A stretch of DNA of 11,236 nucleotides from Candidatus Nitrosopumilus sp. (GCA_013002265.1 JABDKK010000050.1:1-11236); one strand, 5' to 3'. Numbered from the stretch's first letter, positions 1 through 6,270 are shown. Made by a program: numbers and translations. Notes: generated from the letters alone by a model not told the origin.

Positions 1-1322
1 CAATTACTGATTGGACATTTTTCCTTCCATGGTCTATAGTACTTTCCAGGCTCAGGAACATGAGGTTCTGAGCAGTTTTTACAGTACCAAATTGGGATTT
101 CAGTACCATAAAACCTTCTTCTTGAAATTGGCCAGTCGATATTGATGGATTCCAGCCAATTCATCAGAATCTGCTTATGCATTGGCGGATGAAATTCTAT
201 TTCTTCTCCTAACCTCTTGATTTTTGGAATCGCTTCTTTTTGTTTTAGATAATATTCCTCCATTGGGATTATTTCAATTGGTGTTTTACTTCTCTCTGAT
301 ACTGGAGTTCTATGAACAATATCTTCAGTTTTTTCTAGAAATCCTTTGGTTTCCAAATCTTCTATGATTTTTGTTCTTGCTTGTTTTGGTTTTAATCCCG
401 TATATTCACCTGCAGCTTCAGTCATTCTTCCATCTAATCCTATTGCAACAATCTCTTCTAATTGCAATTCTCTAAATAATGCAACATCGTTTTGATCACC
501 ATAACTGCAAACCATTACGGCCCCTGATCCAAACTCTTGTTGTGCTGAATGATGGGTTCGTAATTCAACTTCAGCATTTGTAATTGGCACTGTAACTTTT
601 TTCCCAATAAGTTGAGTGTATCTTTGATCTTCAGGATTTACAATAATTGTTCTACATGCACAAAGTAATTCTGGTCTTGTACTTGCAATAATTATTTCCT
701 TACCTGCATCTTTTATTTTGAATTTCATATAGACTAGTTTTGTAGCTAAATCTTCGTAAGTAATTTCTGCATCTGCTATTGTAGTTCCTGAAACCCAATC
801 ATAATTGTTAGGTCTGTTTGCAAGATACACTTGGCCTTTTTTCCACAAATTGATGAAAGTTGATTGCGTTAGCGCTCTGTATTCTTCTGAATCTGTTCTG
901 TAATAGTTTGAAAAATCCCCGCTAATTCCTAAATTTTTCATTATTAGAATCATTTCAGATTCAAGATCATCGAGTGCTTCTCTGCATAGCTTTAGAAATT
1001 GTCCTCTTTCTGTCTCTCTCATTCTAATTTTGTGTTTTTTTTCAGTGTAGAGTTCTACTGGGAGTCCATTTCTATCAATTCCAATAGGGAAATAGACATT
1101 TTTTCCTGCCATTCTTGCTGTTCGTGCAATCATATCAATTTGTGAATAATGTGCAGCAGCTCCAATATGCCAAGGCCTACCTGAAGGATATGGTGGTGGA
1201 GTATCTATTGTAAAGTTATCATCTGTTGGTGTAAAGTCATAAATTTTTTCTTCTTGCCATCGCTTTAGAATTTCCTTCTCTAACTTTGGATTCCATGCCT
1301 TTTCTGATATCTTTGGGTCCAT
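1..1322 (-). CDS. valS: Valyl-tRNA synthetase, N-terminal 440 residues (cut by left window edge)
   Basis: Class I aminoacyl-tRNA synthetase that charges tRNA-Val in the cytoplasm. The ATG is at 1322-1320 and the frame is open to the window edge, so the KMSKS loop and anticodon-binding domain are missing. Residues 41-55 read TPPPYPSGRPWHIGA, the nucleotide-binding HIGH region in the form HIGA (residues 52-55), followed by GIDRNGLPVE (81-90), typical of archaeal ValS. A CP1 editing domain follows at about residues 165-345, with ASTRPE and GSGAVMVCSYGDQND. The catalytic domain then resumes with ISRRRFYGTEIPIWYC, and CKNC begins a probable zinc-binding insertion. The start lies 7 bases after the stop of the upstream queD-like gene, so the two are probably co-transcribed. 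ValS is preferred over IleS or LeuS because of the NGLPVE and ISRRRFYG motifs. Identification is secure. Confidence 0.93.
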   Translation of the reverse strand, partial: MDPKISEKAWNPKLEKEILKRWQEEKIYDFTPTDDNFTIDTPPPYPSGRPWHIGAAAHYSQIDMIARTARMAGKNVYFPIGIDRNGLPVELYTEKKHKIRMRETERGQFLKLCREALDDLESEMILIMKNLGISGDFSNYYRTDSEEYRALTQSTFINLWKKGQVYLANRPNNYDWVSGTTIADAEITYEDLATKLVYMKFKIKDAGKEIIIASTRPELLCACRTIIVNPEDQRYTQLIGKKVTVPITNAEVELRTHHSAQQEFGSGAVMVCSYGDQNDVALFRELQLEEIVAIGLDGRMTEAAGEYTGLKPKQARTKIIEDLETKGFLEKTEDIVHRTPVSERSKTPIEIIPMEEYYLKQKEAIPKIKRLGEEIEFHPPMHKQILMNWLESINIDWPISRRRFYGTEIPIWYCKNCSEPHVPEPGKYYRPWKEKCPISN

Positions 1323-1329
1323 TTCTAAA

Positions 1330-2145
1330 CTATCTTGAAATATTTGAAATGATGTGGGAGCCTTTGTTATAGCCTTCATAGATGTAAACTCCAACGGCTT
1401 CAACATTTGAAGGCATTTTTGGTGCTAATAGTTTGATAATTTCACTAGAAAGATTCTCAACTGTTGCTTCTCCTTCTAATAGGTATGTTGTATTTTTTGG
1501 AACTTGTAATTCAAACATTCCCTTGGGTCCTTCAAATTGAATCAGATAATGAGAGTCGTCTTCTTTCTTTAGATATTTTTTATTAATGAAAAATTTATGA
1601 TCAAATACATTTACAACTTCTTTGATAATTTTTTTTGCCTCACCAAAATCTAACAGTAAATTGTCTTTCATTTGTCCCACTAGCTCTACCATCACAGAAG
1701 ATGTATGGCCGTGAAGAATGGAGCATTTCTCAACCAAAGGTAAGATGTGAGCATAATCAAATGAAAAAGAGGCATCTTCTAAAAATATAGAACCTGTTTG
1801 GGGTGCTTTATCATAAAATACGATGTCTTGCAATTCTTTAATTTGTGCAACATATTTTGCATGGCCTATTGCCATGACTTTGTCTTGAGGAAAATCTTCC
1901 TTGATTTGCTTATATTTTTCAATATCGTCATCATTATCAATTACTTCTATCAATCCCTTTTCTGTCTTAAAATCCACTCTAAGCTCATTTCCATTCTTTA
2001 ACGTGATTTTGTGGTTGTATTGATATTCTACATCAAGAAAAGTAAGCATTTGAGATACTGTCAACTCTGTTCTAGTTTTAAGTAAATTTCTTTTTTTATC
2101 GATATATCTAAAATCTGAATCTAGAATTGAGGGACTTGTTGCCAT
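1330..2145 (-). CDS. queD: QueD / 6-pyruvoyltetrahydropterin synthase family protein with an extra N-terminal domain
   Basis: 271 residues, about twice the usual 120-150 of this family. The C-terminal part (about 123-271) is a complete PTPS/QueD domain. Zinc ligands are H133, H145 and H147. C141 sits in CxxxHGH (C141-SIL-H145-G-H147), the form characteristic of QueD (6-carboxy-tetrahydropterin synthase). D182-H183 is the LDH-type catalytic pair, ENL follows at 230-232, and E257 is the pterin-anchoring Glu. The likely role is converting dihydroneopterin triphosphate towards preQ0/archaeosine, though classical PTPS activity is possible. The N-terminal 118 residues are foreign to the family. They contain E27, V57-D58-F59 and L65-I66-E67-V68, spaced as in Vsr/DUF559-like PD-(D/E)xK proteins. 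The ATG at 2145-2143 has a TATA-like box 20-34 bases upstream, suggesting a near-leaderless mRNA. valS follows after 7 bases. Confidence 0.85.
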   Translation of the reverse strand: MATSPSILDSDFRYIDKKRNLLKTRTELTVSQMLTFLDVEYQYNHKITLKNGNELRVDFKTEKGLIEVIDNDDDIEKYKQIKEDFPQDKVMAIGHAKYVAQIKELQDIVFYDKAPQTGSIFLEDASFSFDYAHILPLVEKCSILHGHTSSVMVELVGQMKDNLLLDFGEAKKIIKEVVNVFDHKFFINKKYLKKEDDSHYLIQFEGPKGMFELQVPKNTTYLLEGEATVENLSSEIIKLLAPKMPSNVEAVGVYIYEGYNKGSHIISNISR

Positions 2146-2163
2146 TTGAAGTCATCTGACTTT

Positions 2164-2179
2164 GGATATAATATAAATT
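2164..2179 (-). promoter_or_regulatory. TATA-like box for the queD-valS unit
   Basis: On the minus strand this reads AATTTATATTATATCC, 19-34 bases before the ATG of the queD-like gene. That spacing fits an archaeal TATA box driving a leaderless or nearly leaderless transcript, and no Shine-Dalgarno sequence is visible between it and the ATG. Assigned by position and composition only. Confidence 0.45.
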
Positions 2180-2214
2180 CTATAATGAATATGCCTAAAA
2201 TTCTTAGTTATTAT

Positions 2215-2493
2215 CTATGCCAAAGAATTTAGAATTTTAGCTAGATTGACATCATTTTTTGTGATTCCACCAGCATCGTGTGTTGTTAACTCCACTGTAA
2301 TTTTGTTATACACGTTAAACCACTCAGGATGATGATTCATTTTTTCAATCTCCATAGCTGCTCTGGTCATAAAACCAAAAGCTTGATTGAAGCTTTCAAA
2401 CTGAAATTCTTTGTGAAGTTTTTCATTTACAACACTCCAACCTTGTAAATTCTTTAATTCTTCCTTAATATCATTTTCAGATAATCTGATCAT
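2215..2493 (-). CDS. Pterin-4a-carbinolamine dehydratase (4a-hydroxytetrahydrobiopterin dehydratase)
   Basis: 92 residues, the normal full length for this single-domain alpha/beta family (PCD/PhhB/DCoH). The active-site signature is clear: E49, then N53-H54-H55-P56-E57-W58, then VELTTHDAGGITKND with T70-H71-D72, and a second Asp in the TKND element. The enzyme dehydrates 4a-hydroxy-tetrahydropterins, recycling pterin after aromatic amino acid hydroxylation. In many prokaryotes without such hydroxylases its role is unsettled, and a link to molybdopterin metabolism has been proposed. It lies 69 bases upstream of the queD-like gene on the same strand, so two pterin-handling genes are neighbours. 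That gap carries its own TATA-like box, so they are probably separate transcripts. Start is ATG at 2493-2491, probably leaderless. Confidence 0.93.
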   Translation of the reverse strand: MIRLSENDIKEELKNLQGWSVVNEKLHKEFQFESFNQAFGFMTRAAMEIEKMNHHPEWFNVYNKITVELTTHDAGGITKNDVNLAKILNSLA

Positions 2494-2507
2494 AATATTT
2501 ATGAAAT

Positions 2508-2526
2508 AATCTTAAATTAAAAGATT
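2508..2526. promoter_or_regulatory. Symmetric AT-rich element between divergent genes; probable shared TATA region
   Basis: AATCTT-AAATTAA-AAGATT is a 19-base inverted repeat with 6-base arms and a 7-base centre. On the minus strand its core lies 18-29 bases before the dehydratase ATG, the usual TATA distance for a leaderless transcript. On the plus strand the same core lies about 45-55 bases before the ATG of the AsnB-like gene, which would leave a leader of roughly 20 bases, consistent with the Shine-Dalgarno at 2557-2562. It could serve as a two-way TATA element or as a binding site for a dimeric regulator. Such AT-rich symmetry also arises by chance. Confidence 0.4.
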
Positions 2527-2556
2527 GATTCATTACCTTTCTATAGGATCTGAATT

Positions 2557-2562
2557 GTGAGG
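2557..2562 (+). promoter_or_regulatory. Ribosome binding site of the AsnB-like gene
   Basis: GTGAGG ends 4 bases before the ATG at 2567 and pairs with the archaeal 16S anti-Shine-Dalgarno. It favours the ATG at 2567 over the in-frame ATG three codons later. Most other genes here have no such site. Confidence 0.6.
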
Positions 2563-2566
2563 AATA

Positions 2567-3331
2567 ATGAATGAAATGAATAAAAAATTACTTAAAAATA
2601 TTGAAAATTCTATTTCAGAAACTGTTAACGAAAAAAAAATTGGCATTGCATTTTCTGGTGGTGTTGATAGTACATTAATTTCAAAAATCTGCCATGATAT
2701 GGATTATGATATAACCCTTCTTACTATTGGCTTTCCAGACTCTCATGATATATTATTTGCAAAAGAAGTTAATGCCTTTTTGAAGTATCCTCATGAAATT
2801 TTAGAGATTGACTCAAAAACTTTTCCTAACATTACATCAAAAATTTACAAAACAATAAAGACTGAGAATCTATCATGGAATGAAAACTGTATTGCATTTT
2901 ATTATGTTTCTAAACTGGCAAATAGTCTAGAACTTGATACTGTTGTTACTGCTAATGGGATTGATGAATTATTTTGCGGATACAATGCATACCGAGAAGC
3001 ATTTTCTGGGGGTGAATCTCAAATACTTGAAGTAATGAATTCAAAATTAGATAATGAACTCAAAATGATGAAGGCTGTCAATCAAATTTCATCTGAGTTT
3101 GGAGTAAAAATACTTCAACCCCTGCTAACTACAAATTTTATTGAATATGCAAAAACCATTCCTATTTCTGAGAAGATTCGTGATTCTGAAGATTTGTACC
3201 GTAAACACATAATTCGAAAATTAGCCAGGCAAATCAAAGTTCCTGAAATTTCTTGTACAAAAAGAAAAAAGGCTTTACAATACGGTTCTAAAATTCACAA
3301 AGTATTACTAAAGACTAGATATACTTCTTAA
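2567..3331 (+). CDS. Stand-alone asparagine-synthetase-type ATP pyrophosphatase domain protein
   Basis: 254 residues related to the C-terminal synthetase half of AsnB. GIAFSGGVDSTLISKI (26-41) is the N-type PP-loop that binds ATP pyrophosphate. N130-GIDELFCGY-N140 corresponds to the GDGxDELFxGY motif of asparagine synthetases. The C-terminal RKKALQYGS (233-241) resembles the RKKxxFQxGS element near the end of AsnB and beta-lactam synthetases. No N-terminal glutaminase (Ntn, Cys2) domain is present: the PP-loop begins at residue 26 and the gene has its own Shine-Dalgarno and promoter region. It should adenylate a carboxylate and transfer it to ammonia or another amine, but the substrate cannot be read from sequence. 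QueC-like 7-deazaguanine chemistry was considered because of the pterin neighbours, but DELFxGY points to the AsnB group. The 3' end overlaps convergent purB by 17 bases. Confidence 0.75.
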   Translation: MNEMNKKLLKNIENSISETVNEKKIGIAFSGGVDSTLISKICHDMDYDITLLTIGFPDSHDILFAKEVNAFLKYPHEILEIDSKTFPNITSKIYKTIKTENLSWNENCIAFYYVSKLANSLELDTVVTANGIDELFCGYNAYREAFSGGESQILEVMNSKLDNELKMMKAVNQISSEFGVKILQPLLTTNFIEYAKTIPISEKIRDSEDLYRKHIIRKLARQIKVPEISCTKRKKALQYGSKIHKVLLKTRYTS

Positions 3332-4676
3332 CTGTATTTTTTACTGATTTTTCTACATTCTTAATGATTGTAGGTGATGCACCAAGATGTTTCTCTGGAG
3401 AAAATATAGAATAAATTTCTTTATCAGTTAATTTTGAAGTAAATGCCTTGTCGTTTTTGATTGCGTCGATATATTGCATTCCCTTATCGTTTGCCTCAAA
3501 AGCTACTCTTTGAACATCTTTGTATGCAACAAATCTTGGCACTCCTTTTTTGATTAAGGCTTCTAAGACAAACTCTGCAAAAATCTGGCCCTTTGTGATG
3601 TATAGATTGTCTACAATTCTTTTCTCATTTACCATCAGATTTGATGTGATTCTAGTCATGGTTTCAAGCATCTCATCAACTAGTATGGATGCTGTTGGAA
3701 TTACAAATCTCTCATTTGCTGAATTTGAAAGATCTCTTTCATGCCATAATGGAATGTTTTCAAATGCAACTGCAACTTGACTTCTAACTAATTTAGATAA
3801 TGATGATACTCTCTCACTTTTGATTGGATTTCTTTTTACAGGAACTGCACTGCTACCCATTTGCCCCTTCTTGAATTGCTCAGCTACTTCTCCAATCTCT
3901 GTTCTCTGCAAGTTTCTAATCTCTACTGCAATTTTTTCTAATGTAGAACCAATTAGAGCAAGCTCAAATGCATATTCCGCATATCTTTCTCTTGGCACTA
4001 CCTGTGTTGTTACCTCTGCAGGAAATAGTTTCAATTTCTTTGCTACCCTTTTTTGAACCTCAAGTGATTTTGCACCCATTAGAGAGCCAGTACCAACAAC
4101 ACCTAGTGTTTTGCAGATTAGAATTCTTTTCTTAATTTCTTCAATACGTTCAACATGTTTTGCCATCTCAGCTGCCCAATTCGCAAACTTTAATCCAAAT
4201 GAAATAATGCTAGCATGTTGACCATGCGTTCTTCCTACTGCTGGAATATTTGCATACATAACTGATTTTTTTGCAAGGATTGATGCCATCTTTGCAACTT
4301 TTGGTTCAATAATTTCCAAAGCATCCCTCATCTGCATTGAATTACTGGTATCTACCAAGTCATTGCTGGTTAGACCATAGTGAATCCAAGGTCTTGCATT
4401 TTTCGAGCATTTTTCACTTAGTGATTCAACTAATGCTGCAGTGTCGTGATCACTTTTTGCTTCTAATTCTTTTATTCGCTTTGCTGTAATTTTTCCAGAT
4501 GTTGCTGCCTTGTTGATTTCTTTGGCAATATTCTTTGAAATCATTCCTATCTCGCTTTGAGAAATTGCAGCTGCTCCCTCTATCTCTAATTGATAATCGA
4601 TTTTCTTTTGTTCACTAAAGATTGCCATCATCTCTTTTGTGCCATAACGACCATTATCAATAGGTAAAATCGCCAA
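3315..4676 (-). CDS. purB: Adenylosuccinate lyase
   Basis: 453 residues, full length for the archaeal PurB/fumarase superfamily. It catalyses two steps: SAICAR to AICAR in purine synthesis, and adenylosuccinate to AMP. Visible motifs are PIDNGRYGTKEM near the N-terminus, SDHDTAA (H77), GLTSNDLVDT (101-110), GRTHGQHAS with catalytic-type H151, and the signature loop GSSAVPVKRNP (274-284) with the catalytic Ser. Family members usually have GSSxMPxKxNP, so V replaces M. The start is TTG at 4676-4674. An in-frame TAA lies five codons upstream and the next ATG is at residue 15-16, inside the conserved N-terminal block, so TTG is the only reasonable start. A TATA-like TTTATTTTTAA on the minus strand (4706-4696) lies 20-30 bases upstream, giving a leaderless TTG start. 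The stop lies within the convergent AsnB-like gene. Confidence 0.95.
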   Translation of the reverse strand: MAILPIDNGRYGTKEMMAIFSEQKKIDYQLEIEGAAAISQSEIGMISKNIAKEINKAATSGKITAKRIKELEAKSDHDTAALVESLSEKCSKNARPWIHYGLTSNDLVDTSNSMQMRDALEIIEPKVAKMASILAKKSVMYANIPAVGRTHGQHASIISFGLKFANWAAEMAKHVERIEEIKKRILICKTLGVVGTGSLMGAKSLEVQKRVAKKLKLFPAEVTTQVVPRERYAEYAFELALIGSTLEKIAVEIRNLQRTEIGEVAEQFKKGQMGSSAVPVKRNPIKSERVSSLSKLVRSQVAVAFENIPLWHERDLSNSANERFVIPTASILVDEMLETMTRITSNLMVNEKRIVDNLYITKGQIFAEFVLEALIKKGVPRFVAYKDVQRVAFEANDKGMQYIDAIKNDKAFTSKLTDKEIYSIFSPEKHLGASPTIIKNVEKSVKNTVKKYI

Positions 4677-4695
4677 TGCTTCTAGTCGTTATACA

Positions 4696-4706
4696 TTAAA
4701 AATAAA
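4696..4706 (-). promoter_or_regulatory. TATA-like box for purB
   Basis: The minus strand reads TTTATTTTTAA, 20-30 bases before the TTG start of purB. This is the expected distance for an archaeal promoter with transcription starting at or next to the start codon. No Shine-Dalgarno is visible. Confidence 0.4.
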
Positions 4707-4720
4707 TCTACTCATACAAC

Positions 4721-4831
4721 CTAATCAATCCTATCTCTTAATTGATGACAATCACAATTACAACCTTTTTGGCATTTCATACGCTTGCAATCTGAGCATA
4801 TACTTTTTCTCCAATATGGTGCAGTATTCAT
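4721..4831 (-). CDS. 36-residue cysteine-rich protein (previously easy to miss)
   Basis: A short open frame read from ATG at 4831-4829 to TAG at 4723-4721. It begins MNTAPYWRKSICSDCKRM and ends in DRID. Six Cys and one His lie in the middle: C12-x2-C15-x4-C20-x3-C24-x-C26-x-C28-H29, dense enough to bind one or two metal ions (zinc, copper or iron) or an Fe-S cluster. Support for expression is good: the ATG directly abuts the TAG of the upstream membrane-protein gene (TAGATG), and GAGGT (4841-4837) ends 5 bases before it, a proper Shine-Dalgarno in a window where few genes have one. It is thus the third gene of the CBS / membrane protein operon. No known family is recognised; a small zinc-ribbon-like or metal-carrier role is inference. 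Confidence 0.72.
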   Translation of the reverse strand: MNTAPYWRKSICSDCKRMKCQKGCNCDCHQLRDRID

Positions 4832-5053
4832 CTAATACCTCTGGGTTAACTTGAATGTGCCCTTCTTAATTCTAATTAACATTATCAACAACAAGATTAT
4901 CCAAATCCCTATTAAAATATAAAAAATGACACTAAGATCGGGCTTCTCTACAGCAACATCCTTTTGAATTTCTTGTGGTTGTTCAAATGGTGTAACATAA
5001 ACAATTCCCAGAAAAATTGGAATAATTATCAATGCAATTACAGGAAAGACCAT
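4832..5053 (-). CDS. Small protein with two predicted membrane helices, function unknown
   Basis: 73 residues. A hydrophobic segment at about 3-20 and a second at about 41-61 flank a 20-residue polar loop with acidic residues and prolines (EQPQEIQKDVAVEKPD). The basic RIKKG after helix 2 suggests both ends are cytoplasmic with the loop outside, by the positive-inside rule. No catalytic motif or recognised family. It starts 8 bases after the stop of the CBS-domain gene and its TAG directly adjoins the ATG of the Cys-rich gene, so the three almost certainly share an mRNA. The CBS protein may regulate it or the pair may form a small membrane complex, but nothing in the sequence shows this. The first segment could alternatively be a signal anchor. 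Confidence 0.7.
   Translation of the reverse strand: MVFPVIALIIIPIFLGIVYVTPFEQPQEIQKDVAVEKPDLSVIFYILIGIWIILLLIMLIRIKKGTFKLTQRY
4837..4841 (-). promoter_or_regulatory. Ribosome binding site of the 36-residue Cys-rich gene
   Basis: GAGGT on the minus strand, formed by the last codons of the membrane-protein gene, ends 5 bases before the ATG at 4831. Together with the TAGATG junction it indicates translational coupling. It is the main reason to accept this short frame as a gene. Confidence 0.6.
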
Positions 5054-5061
5054 TTTATTTT

Positions 5062-5523
5062 CTAATTATAGGGGCTATAATTTTTATAAATTTTTGCTAC
5101 AGAATGAAAATACATGTTTCGCATATCTTCCTCAGGACTAATTGCTAATAGATTCACAATATCAGTTGCAGTTATTATTCCAACTACTTGATCATTTTTC
5201 ATAACCGGTAATTTTCTTAATCCTTTTTCATGCATTAGGTCTGCTGCAGTTCTAACTGTCTCATCAGAATTAATCGTGAGAACGGGTGAAGACATGATTT
5301 GCTTAACAGGCGTTGTGATTTGATATGCATGTGCTGCAACTTTAACTGAAAAATCCCGATCTGTAACAATTCCAACTGGCTTGCTCTTCTCCATTACTAT
5401 CACAGCTCCAACTTTACCATCTTCCATCATTTTTGCTGCTTCATTTACTGTCATTGAGGAATCAACTGAAATTACTGATTTTGTCATAATATCTCCTATA
5501 GTGATACTTTTTGCATCTCTCAT
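5062..5523 (-). CDS. Two-CBS-domain regulatory protein
   Basis: 153 residues holding a tandem CBS pair (Bateman module) and little else. The first repeat covers about 8-63 (DIMTK...AVIVMEKSKPVGIVTDRD) and the second about 73-127 (VKQIMSSP...LPVMKNDQVVGIITATDI). The GIVTDRD (51-57) and GIITATD (115-121) strands with their Asp are the parts that usually contact the ribose of AMP, ATP or related ligands. A 26-residue tail rich in Tyr and Asn follows and matches nothing known to me. Such proteins are soluble sensors of adenine nucleotide state that bind partner proteins; the target here is not evident. It heads an operon with a membrane protein and a Cys-rich protein, and is divergent from a universal stress protein, another adenine-nucleotide-binding fold. 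Start is ATG at 5523-5521. Confidence 0.9.
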   Translation of the reverse strand: MRDAKSITIGDIMTKSVISVDSSMTVNEAAKMMEDGKVGAVIVMEKSKPVGIVTDRDFSVKVAAHAYQITTPVKQIMSSPVLTINSDETVRTAADLMHEKGLRKLPVMKNDQVVGIITATDIVNLLAISPEEDMRNMYFHSVAKIYKNYSPYN

Positions 5524-5635
5524 CTTACTTTATTATGTAAGATTGAATATTTGATAGTCTCCCAGAATATCAAAGTTGAAAATCATAACAGATAATCTCA
5601 ATTTACTTTAATAGAAAAATTGATATCGTAATAAT
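5524..5635. promoter_or_regulatory. Divergent promoter region between CBS and Usp genes
   Basis: 112 non-coding bases. On the plus strand CTTTAATAG (about 5606-5613) lies 23-30 bases before the Usp ATG. On the minus strand CAAATATTC (about 5553-5545) lies 22-30 bases before the CBS ATG. Both fit archaeal TATA boxes for leaderless messages. No obvious operator repeat was found. Confidence 0.4.
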
Positions 5636-6061
5636 ATGGCAATAAAAATTAAAAAAATTCTTGTTCCTTTAGACGGTTCAAAGAATTCCTTTCGTGGTCT
5701 TGATGTTGCTATTCATATGGCAAGACAATGTCAAGCTTCTGTTACTGGATTGTATGTATTGGGAATTACTAAACCAAGGCCAAATGATCCTATCTCTCCC
5801 CTTGAAAAAATACTATTAGAGAATGCAAGAAAAATTATGAAAAAATCAAAACTAATTGCTGCAAAAAGAGGAATTTTGTTCTTTGAAAAAGTATCTTACG
5901 GTGATGATGAAAAAAGAATTGTCGAGATTGCTGAGAAAAACAATTTTGATCTTATTGTGATTGGCTCTAGAGGAATGGGTGCTGCAAAAGAAATTTTTCT
6001 GGGAAGCACATCAAGTTACGTACTGCACAAATCCAAAAAACCTGTTCTAATAGTAAAGTAA
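5636..6061 (+). CDS. Universal stress protein (UspA family, ATP-binding type)
   Basis: 141 residues, a single Usp domain of normal length. It begins KKILVPLDGSKNSFRGLDVA, where D13 is the Asp that contacts adenine in nucleotide-binding members. It ends with the ATP motif G110-SR-G113, nine residues, G123-S124-T125, followed by SSYVLHKSKKPVLIV. It is therefore the ATP-binding (MJ0577-like) class rather than the non-binding UspA class. These cytoplasmic dimers respond to stress or starvation; the client process is unknown. The gene is divergent from the CBS operon and converges with a small Lys-rich gene 11 bases away. No Shine-Dalgarno precedes the ATG, so translation is probably leaderless. 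Confidence 0.95.
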   Translation: MAIKIKKILVPLDGSKNSFRGLDVAIHMARQCQASVTGLYVLGITKPRPNDPISPLEKILLENARKIMKKSKLIAAKRGILFFEKVSYGDDEKRIVEIAEKNNFDLIVIGSRGMGAAKEIFLGSTSSYVLHKSKKPVLIVK

Positions 6062-6072
6062 TCTTTTGCCAA

Positions 6073-6270
6073 TTAATAGCGTGATTTTTTTACCGTAGCA
6101 ACTTTCTTTTGTGATCTAGGGGTTTTTGTTTTTGCTTTAGCCTTACTTACTTTGCCCTCTTTTTTAAGAGGTTTACCGCTTCTTCGTGCGGCTCTTAAAG
6201 CAGTTGCTCTAATTTTTTGCTGCTCCTTTTGTTCTTCAATCTCTTTTTGAGTTAATTTTCTTCTTACCAC
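6073..6270 (-). CDS. Small Lys/Arg-rich protein, function unknown
   Basis: 65 residues, of which 16 are Lys and 8 Arg against 5 Glu. The first half (about 5-31) is a likely amphipathic helix (LTQKEIEEQKEQQKIRATAL). The second half is an Ala/Lys/Thr/Pro-rich tail with KAKAKTKT, like the disordered tails of nucleic-acid-binding proteins. DNA or RNA (ribosome) binding is a reasonable guess from charge alone; no family is recognised. The start is GTG at 6270-6268: an in-frame TAA lies two codons upstream and there is no ATG. A TATA-like stretch (TTTATCTATAATAAAA on the minus strand) at about 6300-6285 fits a leaderless start. Because Lys-rich frames arise easily in AT-rich DNA, some doubt remains, but the charge pattern and promoter spacing favour a gene. 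Confidence 0.65.
   Translation of the reverse strand: MVRRKLTQKEIEEQKEQQKIRATALRAARRSGKPLKKEGKVSKAKAKTKTPRSQKKVATVKKSRY

Noticed and set aside
1798..2001. 67-codon plus-strand frame that looks like a membrane protein
   Set aside because: Antisense to the N-terminal domain of the QueD-like gene; hydrophobicity follows from the complement of Asp/Glu/Lys codons.
3520..4056. Two plus-strand open frames (3520-3780 and 3820-4056)
   Set aside because: Antisense shadows of purB, including its conserved GSSAVPVKRNP loop; no promoter or ribosome site of their own.
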